Of a stretch of DNA of 64,000 nt, positions 45,807-55,567 are shown piece after piece (within the stretch, counting starts at the first letter, position 1; every line of letters starts with the position of its first letter). The position numbers were made by a program, and so were the translations under genes. The notes below the pieces were generated by a model. That model had not been told where the DNA came from. It made no database searches and saw nothing but the letters and a program-made list of their open reading frames with translations. Location of the stretch: positions 692,001 through 756,000 of the forward strand of contig NZ_CP034015.1 in the NCBI RefSeq assembly GCF_003855395.1, read 5' to 3'. This DNA comes from Shewanella livingstonensis. GTDB taxonomy: Bacteria > Pseudomonadota > Gammaproteobacteria > Enterobacterales > Shewanellaceae.

Positions 45807-45882
45807 CTATTTAGACAGACAACCAGAAAAGGAATTTTTTGCTTGTCTTCTGCTTTGATGAACATGAGTTTGGAGTGTTAGA

Positions 45883-46953
45883 TTGGTTAATTTTATCCAC
45901 ACAAATGTGTTATCTCAGTTTGGATTTAGCCGCGATCAGAGTTCGCTTCATCCACTGGGTAATGGCCATATTAATCAGACCTTTTTGGTAACTGATAAAT
46001 CTAAATCTATGGTATTGCAACGGATTAATACCCAAATATTTACCAATCCTAAGATTATTATTCAAAATGCCGTTACCATTAGCCAGCATTTATTGACTAA
46101 GCGTCAACAACAGCAATATCCATTGCAAGTGGTTAGCCCAATTGCCACAGTGTCAGGGGCACTTTATTTGGATTTAGGTGAACAAGGATTTTGGCGAGCC
46201 ATAGATTACTTGCCCCATAGCGATACGATTGAAGTGGTTAATAGCGCCGAGCAAGCTATGCTGGCGGCCGAGGCTTTTGGTCATTTTGCCGCGGCATTGA
46301 GTGATTTAACCCCGGACGATATTATTGATGTAATCCCTAATTTTTTAAATTTGCCTCAACGTATTTTTCAATTACAAGATGCAAAAATTAATAATACTCA
46401 AAATCGATTAGTCCATTGTGAAAAATGGGTCGATTTGTGTTTGGCACAAAGCGACATATTGACCATGTTGGCACAATATGAAGCCGAGCTACCGATCAGA
46501 ATTTGTCATAATGATACTAAAATCAATAATATGCTTTTTGATAAGCGTGATATGTCTAGTCTGGCAATTATTGATTTAGATACCTGTATGAAAGGGTATT
46601 TGATGTATGACTTTGGTGATATGGTTCGTGCCTTTTGTTCACCTGAAGCGGAAGATTCAACTCATTTAGCCAGTGTGCATGCTAGACCTGAGATTATTAT
46701 TGCCGCGGCTAATGCTTATATTAAACCCCTTGTTGGTATTATTACTCCACTTGAAAAGCGCAGTTTGTGGCTAGGGACTAAAGTGATGCCATTAATGCTT
46801 GGTGTGCGATTTTTAACGGATTATTTAAATGGTGATGTTTACTTTGGGATTAAATATCAAAACCATAATCTTGATCGCGCCATCAATCAGTTAACTATTT
46901 ATCAAAGCCTACAGCAGCAAGAAACAGCGTTAAGGCCATTATTTGATGCTTAG
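45883..46953 (+). CDS. Phosphotransferase-family small-molecule kinase
   Basis: A 356-residue kinase of the aminoglycoside phosphotransferase/choline kinase fold. It has the Brenner-type motif CHNDTKINNMLFD (His209, catalytic Asp211) and the metal-binding IIDLDTC (Asp231, Asp233) followed by YDFGDMVR. The pattern HNDTKxNNxL with DLDT and GDMVR is close to NahK-type N-acetylhexosamine 1-kinases and homoserine-kinase-like enzymes. The substrate, perhaps a hexosamine, is inference. The only usable start is TTG at 45883, with GGAG at 45872-45875; an in-frame stop lies at 45865. A HAD phosphatase gene follows after 143 bases. Confidence 0.8.
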   Translation: MVNFIHTNVLSQFGFSRDQSSLHPLGNGHINQTFLVTDKSKSMVLQRINTQIFTNPKIIIQNAVTISQHLLTKRQQQQYPLQVVSPIATVSGALYLDLGEQGFWRAIDYLPHSDTIEVVNSAEQAMLAAEAFGHFAAALSDLTPDDIIDVIPNFLNLPQRIFQLQDAKINNTQNRLVHCEKWVDLCLAQSDILTMLAQYEAELPIRICHNDTKINNMLFDKRDMSSLAIIDLDTCMKGYLMYDFGDMVRAFCSPEAEDSTHLASVHARPEIIIAAANAYIKPLVGIITPLEKRSLWLGTKVMPLMLGVRFLTDYLNGDVYFGIKYQNHNLDRAINQLTIYQSLQQQETALRPLFDA

Positions 46954-47096
46954 TCAATATCGATAATCCATTTTAGGGTATTGCCTATCGCTAGCCAATA
47001 AAAGGCAAGTAGTAGACTAAAAATCTACTTGATATCCGTTTATCACCCCCCAACTTATGGTTAGCGAGTAATTTAAACAAAATAAGGATTTAATTG

Positions 47097-47807
47097 ATGT
47101 CAAATGTGCTCAATAAATATAAATGGATTTTATTTGATGCCGATGAAACACTATTTCATTTTGATGCTTTTGCTGGATTAAAATTAATGTTTTCGCGCTT
47201 TAATGTTGATTTTAATGCAGAAGATTTTTTAACTTATCAGCAGGTTAATAAACCATTATGGGTCGAATACCAAAATGGATTAATTAGCGCAGCGCATTTA
47301 CAACAAACTCGGTTTACTCATTGGGCGACTAAATTATCTGTCACGCCACAACATTTAAACAGCCAATTTTTAACTGCGATGGCCGATATTTGTCTACCAT
47401 TACCAGGTGCTCGCGAATTAGTAGACTCATTAACTGGCAAGGTAAACTTAGGTATCATTACTAATGGTTTTACCGAGCTACAAAATATTCGCTTGAGTCG
47501 TACTGGCTTTAAAAATGCGTTTAATCCAGTGGTTATCTCTGAACAACTGGGTAAAGCAAAACCTGATGTGGCTATTTTTAATCACGCTTTTAGCTTAATG
47601 GGAGAGCCTGAAAAGCATCAAGTACTGATGGTAGGTGATAACTTACATTCTGATATTTTAGGTGGCATCAATGCGGGTATCGACACCTGTTGGCTAAATC
47701 ATCATGACGAACCAGTAAGCGATAATATATCTCCACGTTATCAGGTACGTAATTTAACCGAACTACATCAATTATTATTGACACCCAATACGCCTTTAGC
47801 AGGTTAG
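47097..47807 (+). CDS. yjjG: HAD-family pyrimidine 5'-nucleotidase (YjjG type)
   Basis: A 236-residue haloacid-dehalogenase phosphatase with catalytic DADET (Asp14, Asp16), motif II ITNGFTELQ, motif III Lys in LGKAKPDVAIF and motif IV VGDNLHSDILGG. The length and the KYKWILFDADETLFHFD start match YjjG, which dephosphorylates dUMP, dTMP and non-canonical pyrimidine nucleotides in house-cleaning. I chose the ATG at 47097 (AAGGA at 47084-47088) over the TTG at 47094. Confidence 0.87.
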   Translation: MSNVLNKYKWILFDADETLFHFDAFAGLKLMFSRFNVDFNAEDFLTYQQVNKPLWVEYQNGLISAAHLQQTRFTHWATKLSVTPQHLNSQFLTAMADICLPLPGARELVDSLTGKVNLGIITNGFTELQNIRLSRTGFKNAFNPVVISEQLGKAKPDVAIFNHAFSLMGEPEKHQVLMVGDNLHSDILGGINAGIDTCWLNHHDEPVSDNISPRYQVRNLTELHQLLLTPNTPLAG

Positions 47808-47835
47808 ATGCTTTTAAGTTGGGATGATATGTTAT

Positions 47836-47867
47836 AAAAAAGCCATTCAAGTGAATGGCTTTTTTTC
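47836..47867. terminator. Bidirectional terminator between yjjG and mrcA
   Basis: AGCCATTCA and TGAATGGCT pair around a tiny loop, flanked by six A on one side and seven T on the other, so it works on both strands. It lies 28 bases after yjjG and 17 bases past the mrcA stop. Confidence 0.9.
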
Positions 47868-47884
47868 GTTAAAACCTAGCAAAT

Positions 47885-50470
47885 TTACTGAAATAAATCT
47901 TCAGCAACATTGTCGATAAAGATATCACCACTTTGTGGTATATCAGTGACATATTCTTTAGGTTCTGTACCTTCAGCAAAATATTCAAACTCTGTGGTGT
48001 GATCTGTCTTACGAGTCAATTTACCCGTAGCTAAATCAATACGTGCAGATACGATTCCTTTAGGTGGAATAACTGGTGCTTCAGGAGTACCTGAGAGTGC
48101 TTTATTCATATAGTCATTCCAACCAGGACCTGCTGTTTTCGCACCCGCTTCAGCACCGGAAATCTGCTCTGGATCGCCATTTGCCATCCAACTTGAGCGA
48201 CCTAGCTGACGGCCGTGATCATCAAACCCAACCCAGAAGGTTGCAGTAAGTGTAGGATTAAAGCCACTGAACCAAGTATCACGAGATTCGTTGGTTGTTC
48301 CTGTTTTTCCGGCAATATCATGACGTCTAATTAATTTAGATGCTCGCCATGCCGTACCATTCCAACCCGTGCCTTTGCTCCAGTCACCGCCACCCCAAAT
48401 CACACTTTTTAATGCTTCAGTAATCAAAAATGCAGTTTGTTCAGAAATAACTCGTTTTGCAAAATGGGCCTTTGGATTAGTACAAATGTTCTCTTCGGCG
48501 GTAATTGAATCTATTGTCGTTTCTTGGTCTGATGTATCTGCGGATGACAACACAGCTTGCTGAGAAAATTCTTCAGCCATTGCTGCAAATGGATCATCAA
48601 TAACAGCGGTTTCTTCAATAGAAGGCGCTGGCTTACTGCACGCTATTGAAGGAATTGTTTGTTCAATCATATTGTCGTATGAGTCTGTCACGTGATCGAT
48701 AAAGTAAGGTTCTACTAAATAGCCACCATTAGCAAAACTGTTAAATGCCGTGGCAACTTGCAGGGGGGTGACCGACGGTGAACCTAAGGCTAACGATTCA
48801 TTTCGTGGTAGATCGTTGGGATCAAAACCAAACTGGATGAGTTTTTTAATAGTGTCGTCTAAACCGGTATATCGCATCGCTCTAACAGACATAACGTTAA
48901 TAGACTGCGCTAAACCGACACGTAAGCGAGTAGGCCCACCGTAAATATCTGGTGAGTTCTTTGGACGCCATGCAGTGCCTTGACGGGTATCGGGTTTGTT
49001 GATGGGTGCGTTATTAATAAGCGTAGCTAAGGTGTAATCCTTTTCTAATGCAGCAGCATAAATAAAAGGCTTAATATTGGAACCTAATTGGCGCTTAGCC
49101 TGAGTGACTCGGTTGAACTGGCTTTGACTAAAACTAAATCCACCGACGAGAGTTTTAATGGCACCGTCATGGGGTTCAAGCGACACAGTTGCACTCGAAA
49201 CTAGAGGGATTTGTGATAATTGCCAATGTTTACCGTTATGGCGGATCCACACTTGTTGACCAGCGGTCAATATGTCACTTGCTTGCTTCGGAGGTAAGCT
49301 TTGGCGTTTGTCGCTAATAAACTTACGCGCCCATTTTAAGCCTTTCCATTCAAGTGTAATCAACTTGCCTTCATCATCAATAACCTGTGCTTGTTGGTCT
49401 TTAACACTTATTACAGCAGCAGGCATGATGCCCTGCATCGAAGACGTGCGTTTTAGAATAGTGACCGTCTCCTCATTATTTAGCGGAGTATCTGTCCATA
49501 ATTCAGTAACAGGGCCACGGTAGCCATGGCGTTGATCGTAAGCAAAAACGTTATCTCGTAATGATTCCTGAGCCATCAATTGGAGATCGGATGATATCGT
49601 GGTGTAGACATTGTAACCATTAGTATAGGCTGCTTCTTCACCGTATTTCTGGATCATATAATCGCGTGCCATTTCCGAAACATACGGAGCATACAAATCG
49701 ATTTCAGCACCATGATATTTTGCCGTAGAAATGCTATTAATCGCTTCTTGGTATTCTGCTTGAGTAATATTACGTTTCTCGAGCATACGACTTAACACCC
49801 AGTTACGACGCGATATGGCTCGTTCTGGATTTCTAATAGGGTTAGCTGCAGATGGAGCTTGCGGTAGGCCTGCAATCATTGCCATCTCAGGCAAGGTAAG
49901 TTGGCTAAGCTCTTTACCATAATAAACCTGAGCTGCCGCACCAACGCCATAGGCGCGGTTACCGAGAAATGAACGATTTAAGTAAAGAGCTAAAATTTCT
50001 TTCTTAGACAATGCCTTTTCAATCTTTAGTGCGAGGAAGATTTCTTTAACTTTACGAATATATGTTTTTTCATTAGATAGGAAGAATCCACGAGCAACCT
50101 GTTGGGTAATAGTACTAGCGCCTTGACTTTTCTTACCTGTGGTCACCAAAATAAGTGCCGCACGGATAATACCAATAGGATCAATACCATTGTGCTCAAA
50201 AAAGCGTGCGTCTTCTGTATCGAGCACGGCATTAATCAACTGAGCAGGCACCTCATCGTACTCGACAGGTATACGGCGTTTCTCACCAAACTGAGAAATA
50301 AGTTTGCCATCGCGGCTATAAATACGCAGCGGAGTTTGTAATTGTACCGTCTTTAGCGAATTAACATCGGGTAAGTCAGGCAATACATAAAAGTAAGCGG
50401 CCGCGATAGCAGCAACGCCAAGTAGTGATAGGCTAAAAAATGCGATTAATAAACGTTTAAACCACTTCAC
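47885..50470 (-). CDS. mrcA: Penicillin-binding protein 1A
   Basis: An 861-residue bifunctional class A PBP. An N-terminal membrane helix (about residues 7-28) precedes the glycosyltransferase domain, with catalytic Glu in DTEDARFFEHNGID and the GASTITQQVARGFFL motif. After the linker and OB-like region comes the transpeptidase domain: SNIK (SxxK active-site Ser in RQLGSNIKPF), SxN in AQSINVMS, and KTGTTNESRDTWF. It polymerises and crosslinks peptidoglycan and is activated by LpoA, which is not in this window. It is divergent from pilM, a linkage conserved in many gammaproteobacteria, with 186 bases between the starts. Confidence 0.97.
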   Translation of the reverse strand: MKWFKRLLIAFFSLSLLGVAAIAAAYFYVLPDLPDVNSLKTVQLQTPLRIYSRDGKLISQFGEKRRIPVEYDEVPAQLINAVLDTEDARFFEHNGIDPIGIIRAALILVTTGKKSQGASTITQQVARGFFLSNEKTYIRKVKEIFLALKIEKALSKKEILALYLNRSFLGNRAYGVGAAAQVYYGKELSQLTLPEMAMIAGLPQAPSAANPIRNPERAISRRNWVLSRMLEKRNITQAEYQEAINSISTAKYHGAEIDLYAPYVSEMARDYMIQKYGEEAAYTNGYNVYTTISSDLQLMAQESLRDNVFAYDQRHGYRGPVTELWTDTPLNNEETVTILKRTSSMQGIMPAAVISVKDQQAQVIDDEGKLITLEWKGLKWARKFISDKRQSLPPKQASDILTAGQQVWIRHNGKHWQLSQIPLVSSATVSLEPHDGAIKTLVGGFSFSQSQFNRVTQAKRQLGSNIKPFIYAAALEKDYTLATLINNAPINKPDTRQGTAWRPKNSPDIYGGPTRLRVGLAQSINVMSVRAMRYTGLDDTIKKLIQFGFDPNDLPRNESLALGSPSVTPLQVATAFNSFANGGYLVEPYFIDHVTDSYDNMIEQTIPSIACSKPAPSIEETAVIDDPFAAMAEEFSQQAVLSSADTSDQETTIDSITAEENICTNPKAHFAKRVISEQTAFLITEALKSVIWGGGDWSKGTGWNGTAWRASKLIRRHDIAGKTGTTNESRDTWFSGFNPTLTATFWVGFDDHGRQLGRSSWMANGDPEQISGAEAGAKTAGPGWNDYMNKALSGTPEAPVIPPKGIVSARIDLATGKLTRKTDHTTEFEYFAEGTEPKEYVTDIPQSGDIFIDNVAEDLFQ

Positions 50471-50556
50471 TCGATAATTCCAGAAAAATTACAAATAGTA
50501 TCGTTAGTATATAAGCGGGAGAGTTTTTGGTGAAGTAAAACATGAAATAACTAAAT

Positions 50557-50594
50557 AGTATTTGTAAAATGTTGAAACATTTTGTACAAATACT
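50557..50594. repeat. 38-bp near-perfect palindrome between mrcA and pilM
   Basis: AGTATTTGT plus AAAATGTT on the left pairs exactly with AACATTTT and ACAAATACT on the right; the central spacer is GA and the only break is an extra GT at 50584-50585. It lies 87 bases from the mrcA start and 63 from the pilM start. It may be an operator for one or both genes, or an RNA hairpin in the mrcA or pilM leader. Confidence 0.65.
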
Positions 50595-50656
50595 TATAAC
50601 GAGTTGATTATGTGCTAATCTCTTACAAAATAATAATAGAATTATGATGACGGACT

Positions 50657-51736
50657 ATGATTTCTAAATTATGGAAGCGTCAGGCACCTCAAATGGTTGG
50701 GATTGATATTGGATCCCACGAAATAAAAGCCATATTGTTGAGCAAGACTGCGGATGGATACAAAATTCAAAATCATGCTGCTGTCCCTGTTAGAAAAGGG
50801 GCTGTAGTCGATCATGATATTCGTGATTCTGAAGCTGTACTAGAATCATTAAGACAGATAAGAAGAGGTTTGCCTAAATCTCTCAAATTTGCAGCAGTTG
50901 CTGTTTCTGGTTCTGCTGTAATGACTAAAGTTATCTATATGGATGCTGCGCTGAATGAAGAGGAAATGGAAGCTCAAATTGAAATTGAGGCTGATAATCT
51001 TATTCCTTATTCATTAGATGAAGTCAGTATTGATTTTGAAAGACTTAGTCCTAATATTACCGATCCAACTAAAGTAAATGTTTTACTGAGCGCATGCCGC
51101 ACAGAAAACATTGATTCGCGCGTGGACGCGCTCGATGCTATTGAACTGGATGTAAAAGTAGTTGATGTAGAAGCTTATGCTTTAGGGCGCTCAGCAGAAT
51201 TAATTTATGGCCAGTTACCCGATGGCGCTAAAAGCAAATCAATCGCCATGGTTGATATTGGCGCCAATATGACCACATTCTCAGTGGTTGAAAATGGTGA
51301 TACCACGTTTATACGTGAGCAAGCATTTGGTGGAGAATTATTTACTCAATCAATTGTGTCATTTTATGGGATGCCCCATGATGAGGCGGAACGGGCTAAA
51401 GTTTCAGGCCAGCTACCTCGTAATTATATGTTCGAAGTATTGTCACCGTTTCAGACGCAATTATTACAGCAAATTAAACGAACCTTACAGATATATTGTA
51501 CTGCCAGCGGACGTGAGAAGGTTGACTATATCGTGTTGTGTGGTGGTACCGCTAAGTTAGAGGGAATGGTTGAACTGCTCTCTAACGAGCTAGGTACTCA
51601 TACCATTCTTGCTGACCCTTTCCAAGGTTGTTTGCATGCAGATGATGTTATGAAAAGTCAGCTTCAACCTAATATGAGTAAATATATGGTGGCATGCGGT
51701 CTTGCGCTAAGGAGTTATGCTCAATGGCGAACATAA
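50657..51736 (+). CDS. pilM: Type IV pilus assembly protein PilM
   Basis: A 359-residue actin-like cytoplasmic protein of the PilM family. GIDIGSHEIKAILLSK at the N-terminus and VDIGANMTTFSVVENGDTTF further on are the two phosphate loops; LCGGTAKLEGMVELLS is the adenosine motif. PilM binds the cytoplasmic N-terminal peptide of PilN at the inner membrane and is part of the alignment complex. It heads pilMNOPQ and overlaps pilN by 13 bases. Confidence 0.96.
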   Translation: MISKLWKRQAPQMVGIDIGSHEIKAILLSKTADGYKIQNHAAVPVRKGAVVDHDIRDSEAVLESLRQIRRGLPKSLKFAAVAVSGSAVMTKVIYMDAALNEEEMEAQIEIEADNLIPYSLDEVSIDFERLSPNITDPTKVNVLLSACRTENIDSRVDALDAIELDVKVVDVEAYALGRSAELIYGQLPDGAKSKSIAMVDIGANMTTFSVVENGDTTFIREQAFGGELFTQSIVSFYGMPHDEAERAKVSGQLPRNYMFEVLSPFQTQLLQQIKRTLQIYCTASGREKVDYIVLCGGTAKLEGMVELLSNELGTHTILADPFQGCLHADDVMKSQLQPNMSKYMVACGLALRSYAQWRT

Positions 51737-52308
51737 ACTTATTACCTTGGCGTGAAGAAGCGAGAGAGAAGCAAAAACGCGATTTTATCGGGATTTTAGC
51801 GTTAGTTTTTTTGGTGACTTCATTAGTTGTATATTTATTTCTAGGTTTTCTAGACGTGGTCACTGATGATCAACGCCAACGAAATGCATATCTTGAATCT
51901 GAAATTAGCTTGCTTGATACCCAAATTGCAGAAATTAGAAAAATTACCGAACGTAAAAAAGATATTGAACGTCGAACCGAAATAATTCTCAACTTACAAC
52001 AGTCACGTAATTTACCGACTCACGTTTTAGATGAATTAGTCAGAATAGTGCCGCCTGGAATTTATCTCTCAAGTATAGAGAAAAAAGGTAGTGTGTTATT
52101 GATAGAAGGACGTAGTGAATCAAATAATAACGTCGCTAATATGATGAGAAAGGTGAAAACATCAACCTATCTTAACGATCCGAGTATGCAATCGATTGTG
52201 ACCCAAAATGAAGAATTAAGGCAATTACAGCGTTTTAAATTACGCGTCACTATTCGTGATGAGTCTCAAACTACGAATGTTGATGCGAACCAAGGAGCGA
52301 GAAAATGA
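51724..52308 (+). CDS. pilN: Type IV pilus assembly protein PilN
   Basis: A 194-residue bitopic protein starting MANINLLPWREEAREKQ; the INLLPWR peptide is the conserved PilM-binding site. One membrane helix (about residues 20-42) is followed by a coiled coil and a ferredoxin-like periplasmic domain. The start at 51724, with TAAGGAG nine bases upstream, is preferred over an upstream ATG at 51694, which would displace the PilM-binding motif from the N-terminus. It overlaps pilM and pilO (ATGA). Confidence 0.95.
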   Translation: MANINLLPWREEAREKQKRDFIGILALVFLVTSLVVYLFLGFLDVVTDDQRQRNAYLESEISLLDTQIAEIRKITERKKDIERRTEIILNLQQSRNLPTHVLDELVRIVPPGIYLSSIEKKGSVLLIEGRSESNNNVANMMRKVKTSTYLNDPSMQSIVTQNEELRQLQRFKLRVTIRDESQTTNVDANQGARK

Positions 52309-52922
52309 ATCTCGACCTAGATCAATTTAACGATATCGATTTTGAAAATATTGGTGGTTGGCCCAAACTGGTAAAAATTGTATTTGCCGGTTTTTTATCC
52401 TTATGTGTTATTGGTGCCAGTTATTATTTATTTATTTCAGATTCGATTGATGTGATGGAAGCTGAACAGCAGAAAGAAATTCAATTACGTGAAGATTTTG
52501 AAAATAAATATCGTTTAGCCGCTAATCTTAAACTGTATCGTGAACAGTTAGACGTGATGGAAGTACAGTTTGCCGAATTACTTAAAATGCTGCCTTCTGA
52601 AAATGAAATGCCAGGTTTATTAGATGATTTGACGTTTGTTGCAACTGACGCTGGTCTGCGAATTAACAGTCTTGATTGGGATGATGAAATCGAACGTGAT
52701 TTTTATATTGAATTTCCAATAAAGATGTCGGTAGACGGTGATTACCATAAAATCGGTGACATGGTCAGTGGTGTGGCAAAGTTACCTCGAATAGTCAGTC
52801 TGCATGACTTTGTTATAAAGCAGAACGATAGCGGTGGATTATCGATGGATATTCTCGCTAAAACGTATCGTTTTAAAGAAGGTGCAGAATTAACGCAACA
52901 GGCCAATAAGGGGCAAAAATAA
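52305..52922 (+). CDS. pilO: Type IV pilus assembly protein PilO
   Basis: A 205-residue bitopic protein: cytoplasmic N-terminus, one membrane helix (VKIVFAGFLSLCVIGASYYLFI), coiled coil and a periplasmic ferredoxin-like domain. It pairs with PilN, and the dimer binds PilP. The start overlaps pilN (ATGA) and its stop overlaps pilP (TAATG). Length and place are standard. Confidence 0.95.
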   Translation: MNLDLDQFNDIDFENIGGWPKLVKIVFAGFLSLCVIGASYYLFISDSIDVMEAEQQKEIQLREDFENKYRLAANLKLYREQLDVMEVQFAELLKMLPSENEMPGLLDDLTFVATDAGLRINSLDWDDEIERDFYIEFPIKMSVDGDYHKIGDMVSGVAKLPRIVSLHDFVIKQNDSGGLSMDILAKTYRFKEGAELTQQANKGQK

Positions 52923-53440
52923 TGAAATTTTTGCTCTTATTGTTATCAATGGTGCTTTTATTGAGCGGTTGTATTGGCGAACGTAGTGATTTAGAGCTAT
53001 TTGTTACTACTACAAAGGCGCAACACGTTGCTCGTATACCACCATTAAAGCAAACGCCTAAGTTTGAACATTTTGAGTATCAAGCTGAATTAATGCGTAG
53101 TCCGTTTGTTCCACCGTCGAGGGAATTGACTGAAGAGGTGATTGATACATCTAAAGATTGTTTACAACCAGACTTGAAACGTCGCAAAGGTCGTTTAGAG
53201 ACCTACGCACTAGACAATTTAAGAATGCGTGGAACATTGAGTGAAGAGAGTACTATTTGGGCTTTAGTCGAATCTAGTGATGCCAATGTTTATCGCATGG
53301 GTGTAGGTGAGTATTTAGGGCTTTATCATGGCCGAATTGCTAAAGTAACGCCGCAATTTATCGAAATCATAGAATTAATCCCTGATGGTTCAGGTTGCTG
53401 GGCAGAAAGATCCAGCAATTTAGAATTATCAGGAAAATAA
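52922..53440 (+). CDS. pilP: Type IV pilus lipoprotein PilP
   Basis: A 172-residue lipoprotein; lipobox LLSGC gives lipidated Cys17. A disordered linker precedes a C-terminal beta-sandwich HR domain (YALDNLRMRGTL, WALVESSDANVYRMGVGEYLG). PilP is an inner-membrane lipoprotein that links PilNO to the N0 domain of the PilQ secretin. The start is in the pilO stop (TAATG) and pilQ follows after 21 bases. Confidence 0.95.
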   Translation: MKFLLLLLSMVLLLSGCIGERSDLELFVTTTKAQHVARIPPLKQTPKFEHFEYQAELMRSPFVPPSRELTEEVIDTSKDCLQPDLKRRKGRLETYALDNLRMRGTLSEESTIWALVESSDANVYRMGVGEYLGLYHGRIAKVTPQFIEIIELIPDGSGCWAERSSNLELSGK

Positions 53441-53461
53441 CGTGCGAAGGACGAGGGAATA

Positions 53462-55510
53462 ATGGAATCTTCTGCCGCGATAAAAAAAGTAATAACAAAG
53501 TTATTATTTTTTAGAGCGTTTCTAGGCGCAGTATTATTAATGGGCTTACTACCCAGTGCGATAGCTGCTAATCGTCTTATGGACGTCAAATATCATGCAA
53601 TGGTTGATCATCAATTAGAATTAGAGTTAATTTTTGAATCATCAATAATGTCACCGTCTGTTGATTTATCGGCAGACCCAGCAGAAATTATGTTGAATTT
53701 CTCTGACACTATTTCTAATTTAAATAAAAACAAAATCCCAGTAAACACTGTAGGCGTAAAAGAGTTAACTGCCCAGCAGCAAGGTGGTGACTTACAAATC
53801 ATCGTTGCAATGAATAAAGTTAAGCCTTATCAAGGGAAAATAGTTGGTAATAGTTATCGATTAACCATTAATGATGATGTGTCAGGTCCAGTAGAAGCCA
53901 ACAATCCATTTGTTAATAGTATTAGCGGTATTGATTTTCGTCGCAATAAAACCGGTGGTGGGGAAATCTTATTTAATCTTAGTAATCGCTCTGTAGCAGC
54001 CAATGTTGAGCAAGTCGGTTCAAAGCTTGAAATAAAACTTTATAACACCGACATTGGTAACGATTTACTTTATGTTATGGATGTACAAGACTTTGCTACA
54101 CCAGTGAATAGTTTTGAAACATTTAAAGATGATTTGACAGCCCGTATTTTGGTCGATGTTGACGGTAACTATGACTATAACTATCGTCAAGACGGTAATG
54201 TATTTAAAGTTAGCGTGGATAAAGTTGAGCGAGTCTCTGTTGCCAAGGAGGCTAAAAAATATAATGGTCGTTCATTATCACTAAACTTCCAAAATATTTC
54301 AGTTCGTACTGTGTTGCAAATTATTGCCGATTACAACAACTTCAACCTCGTTACCAGTGATACGGTTGAAGGTGAGATTACCCTACGTTTAGATGATGTA
54401 CCTTGGGATCAAGCATTAGATCTTATTTTACAAACCAAAGGCCTGGATAAGCGTATTGAAGGTAATATTTTAATGGTGGCACCAAGTGAAGAACTAGCCA
54501 TTCGTGAAAGTAATGACCTGAAAAATCGACAAGAAGTGAAAGAGTTAGCGCCGCTATATTCTGAATACTTACAAATAAACTATGCCAAAGCCGTTGATAT
54601 AGCCGAGTTACTTAAAACTGCTGATTCAACGTTATTATCCTCCCGAGGCAGCGTTGCAGTTGATGAGCGTACAAACACGCTATTGGTAAAAGACACTACT
54701 GAGATTTTAGAAAACGTACATCGTTTAATTGAGGTGTTAGATATCCCTATTAAGCAAGTGTTGATTGAAGCGCGTATGGTGACAGTTAAAGATGATGTCA
54801 GTGAAGATCTTGGTGTTCGCTGGGGTATAACCGATCAGCAGGGCTCTAAAGGCACATCTGGTACTATTGGAGGGGCAACTAGTATTGCTAACGGCATCAT
54901 TCCAAGCATTGACGATCGCTTGAATGTGAATCTACCCGCAGCTGCCAGCTCTGCAACCAGTATCGCGTTTCATGTGGCCAGATTGGCAGATGGCACCGTT
55001 CTCGATTTGGAGTTAAGTGCATTAGAGCAAGAGAATAAGGGTGAAATTATCGCGAGCCCTCGTATTACGACATCTAACCAGAAGTCGGCGTACATTGAGC
55101 AAGGTGTTGAAATCCCTTACGTGGAGTCAGCATCAAGCGGTGCTACAACAGTAACCTTTAAGAAAGCCGTGTTATCGTTACGTGTTACTCCGCAAATTAC
55201 TCCGGATGACCGGGTGATCCTTGACCTTGAAATTACACAAGACTCTCAAGGAACCACTGTTGCAACTGCAACTGGTGAAGCAGTTGCTATTGATACTCAG
55301 CGTATTGGTACTCAAGTGCTGGTTGATAATGGCGAGACTATTGTTCTTGGTGGTATTTACCAACAGAACTTAATTAGCCGTGTAAGCAAAGTACCGGTGT
55401 TGGGTGATATTCCGTTAGTGGGCTTCTTATTTAGAAACTCAACGGATACCAATGAGCGTCAAGAGCTGTTAATTTTTGTTACGCCTAAAATTGTTGCTGA
55501 TAAACGTTAA
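53462..55510 (+). CDS. pilQ: Type IV pilus secretin PilQ
   Basis: A 682-residue outer-membrane secretin with a signal peptide ending AIA (about residue 35). AMIN-type domains (roughly 45-260) bind peptidoglycan; an STN/N0 domain (LNFQNISVRTVLQIIADY) and N1 (LQINYAKAVDIAELL) follow, then the secretin pore domain with VPVLGDIPLVGFLFR near the C-terminus. Twelve or more subunits form the gate through which pili pass. The length is standard. GAGGGA lies before the ATG. A strong terminator ends the operon. Confidence 0.96.
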   Translation: MESSAAIKKVITKLLFFRAFLGAVLLMGLLPSAIAANRLMDVKYHAMVDHQLELELIFESSIMSPSVDLSADPAEIMLNFSDTISNLNKNKIPVNTVGVKELTAQQQGGDLQIIVAMNKVKPYQGKIVGNSYRLTINDDVSGPVEANNPFVNSISGIDFRRNKTGGGEILFNLSNRSVAANVEQVGSKLEIKLYNTDIGNDLLYVMDVQDFATPVNSFETFKDDLTARILVDVDGNYDYNYRQDGNVFKVSVDKVERVSVAKEAKKYNGRSLSLNFQNISVRTVLQIIADYNNFNLVTSDTVEGEITLRLDDVPWDQALDLILQTKGLDKRIEGNILMVAPSEELAIRESNDLKNRQEVKELAPLYSEYLQINYAKAVDIAELLKTADSTLLSSRGSVAVDERTNTLLVKDTTEILENVHRLIEVLDIPIKQVLIEARMVTVKDDVSEDLGVRWGITDQQGSKGTSGTIGGATSIANGIIPSIDDRLNVNLPAAASSATSIAFHVARLADGTVLDLELSALEQENKGEIIASPRITTSNQKSAYIEQGVEIPYVESASSGATTVTFKKAVLSLRVTPQITPDDRVILDLEITQDSQGTTVATATGEAVAIDTQRIGTQVLVDNGETIVLGGIYQQNLISRVSKVPVLGDIPLVGFLFRNSTDTNERQELLIFVTPKIVADKR

Positions 55511-55533
55511 TTTTATTGCATCATAGCAACCAT

Positions 55534-55567
55534 AAAAAGCCAGCTATTCAATCGCTGGCTTTTTTTA
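55534..55567 (+). terminator. Terminator of pilMNOPQ
   Basis: AAAAAGCCAGC and GCTGGCTTTTT form an 11-pair stem around a nine-base loop, followed by further T. It lies 23 bases after the pilQ stop. Confidence 0.9.
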
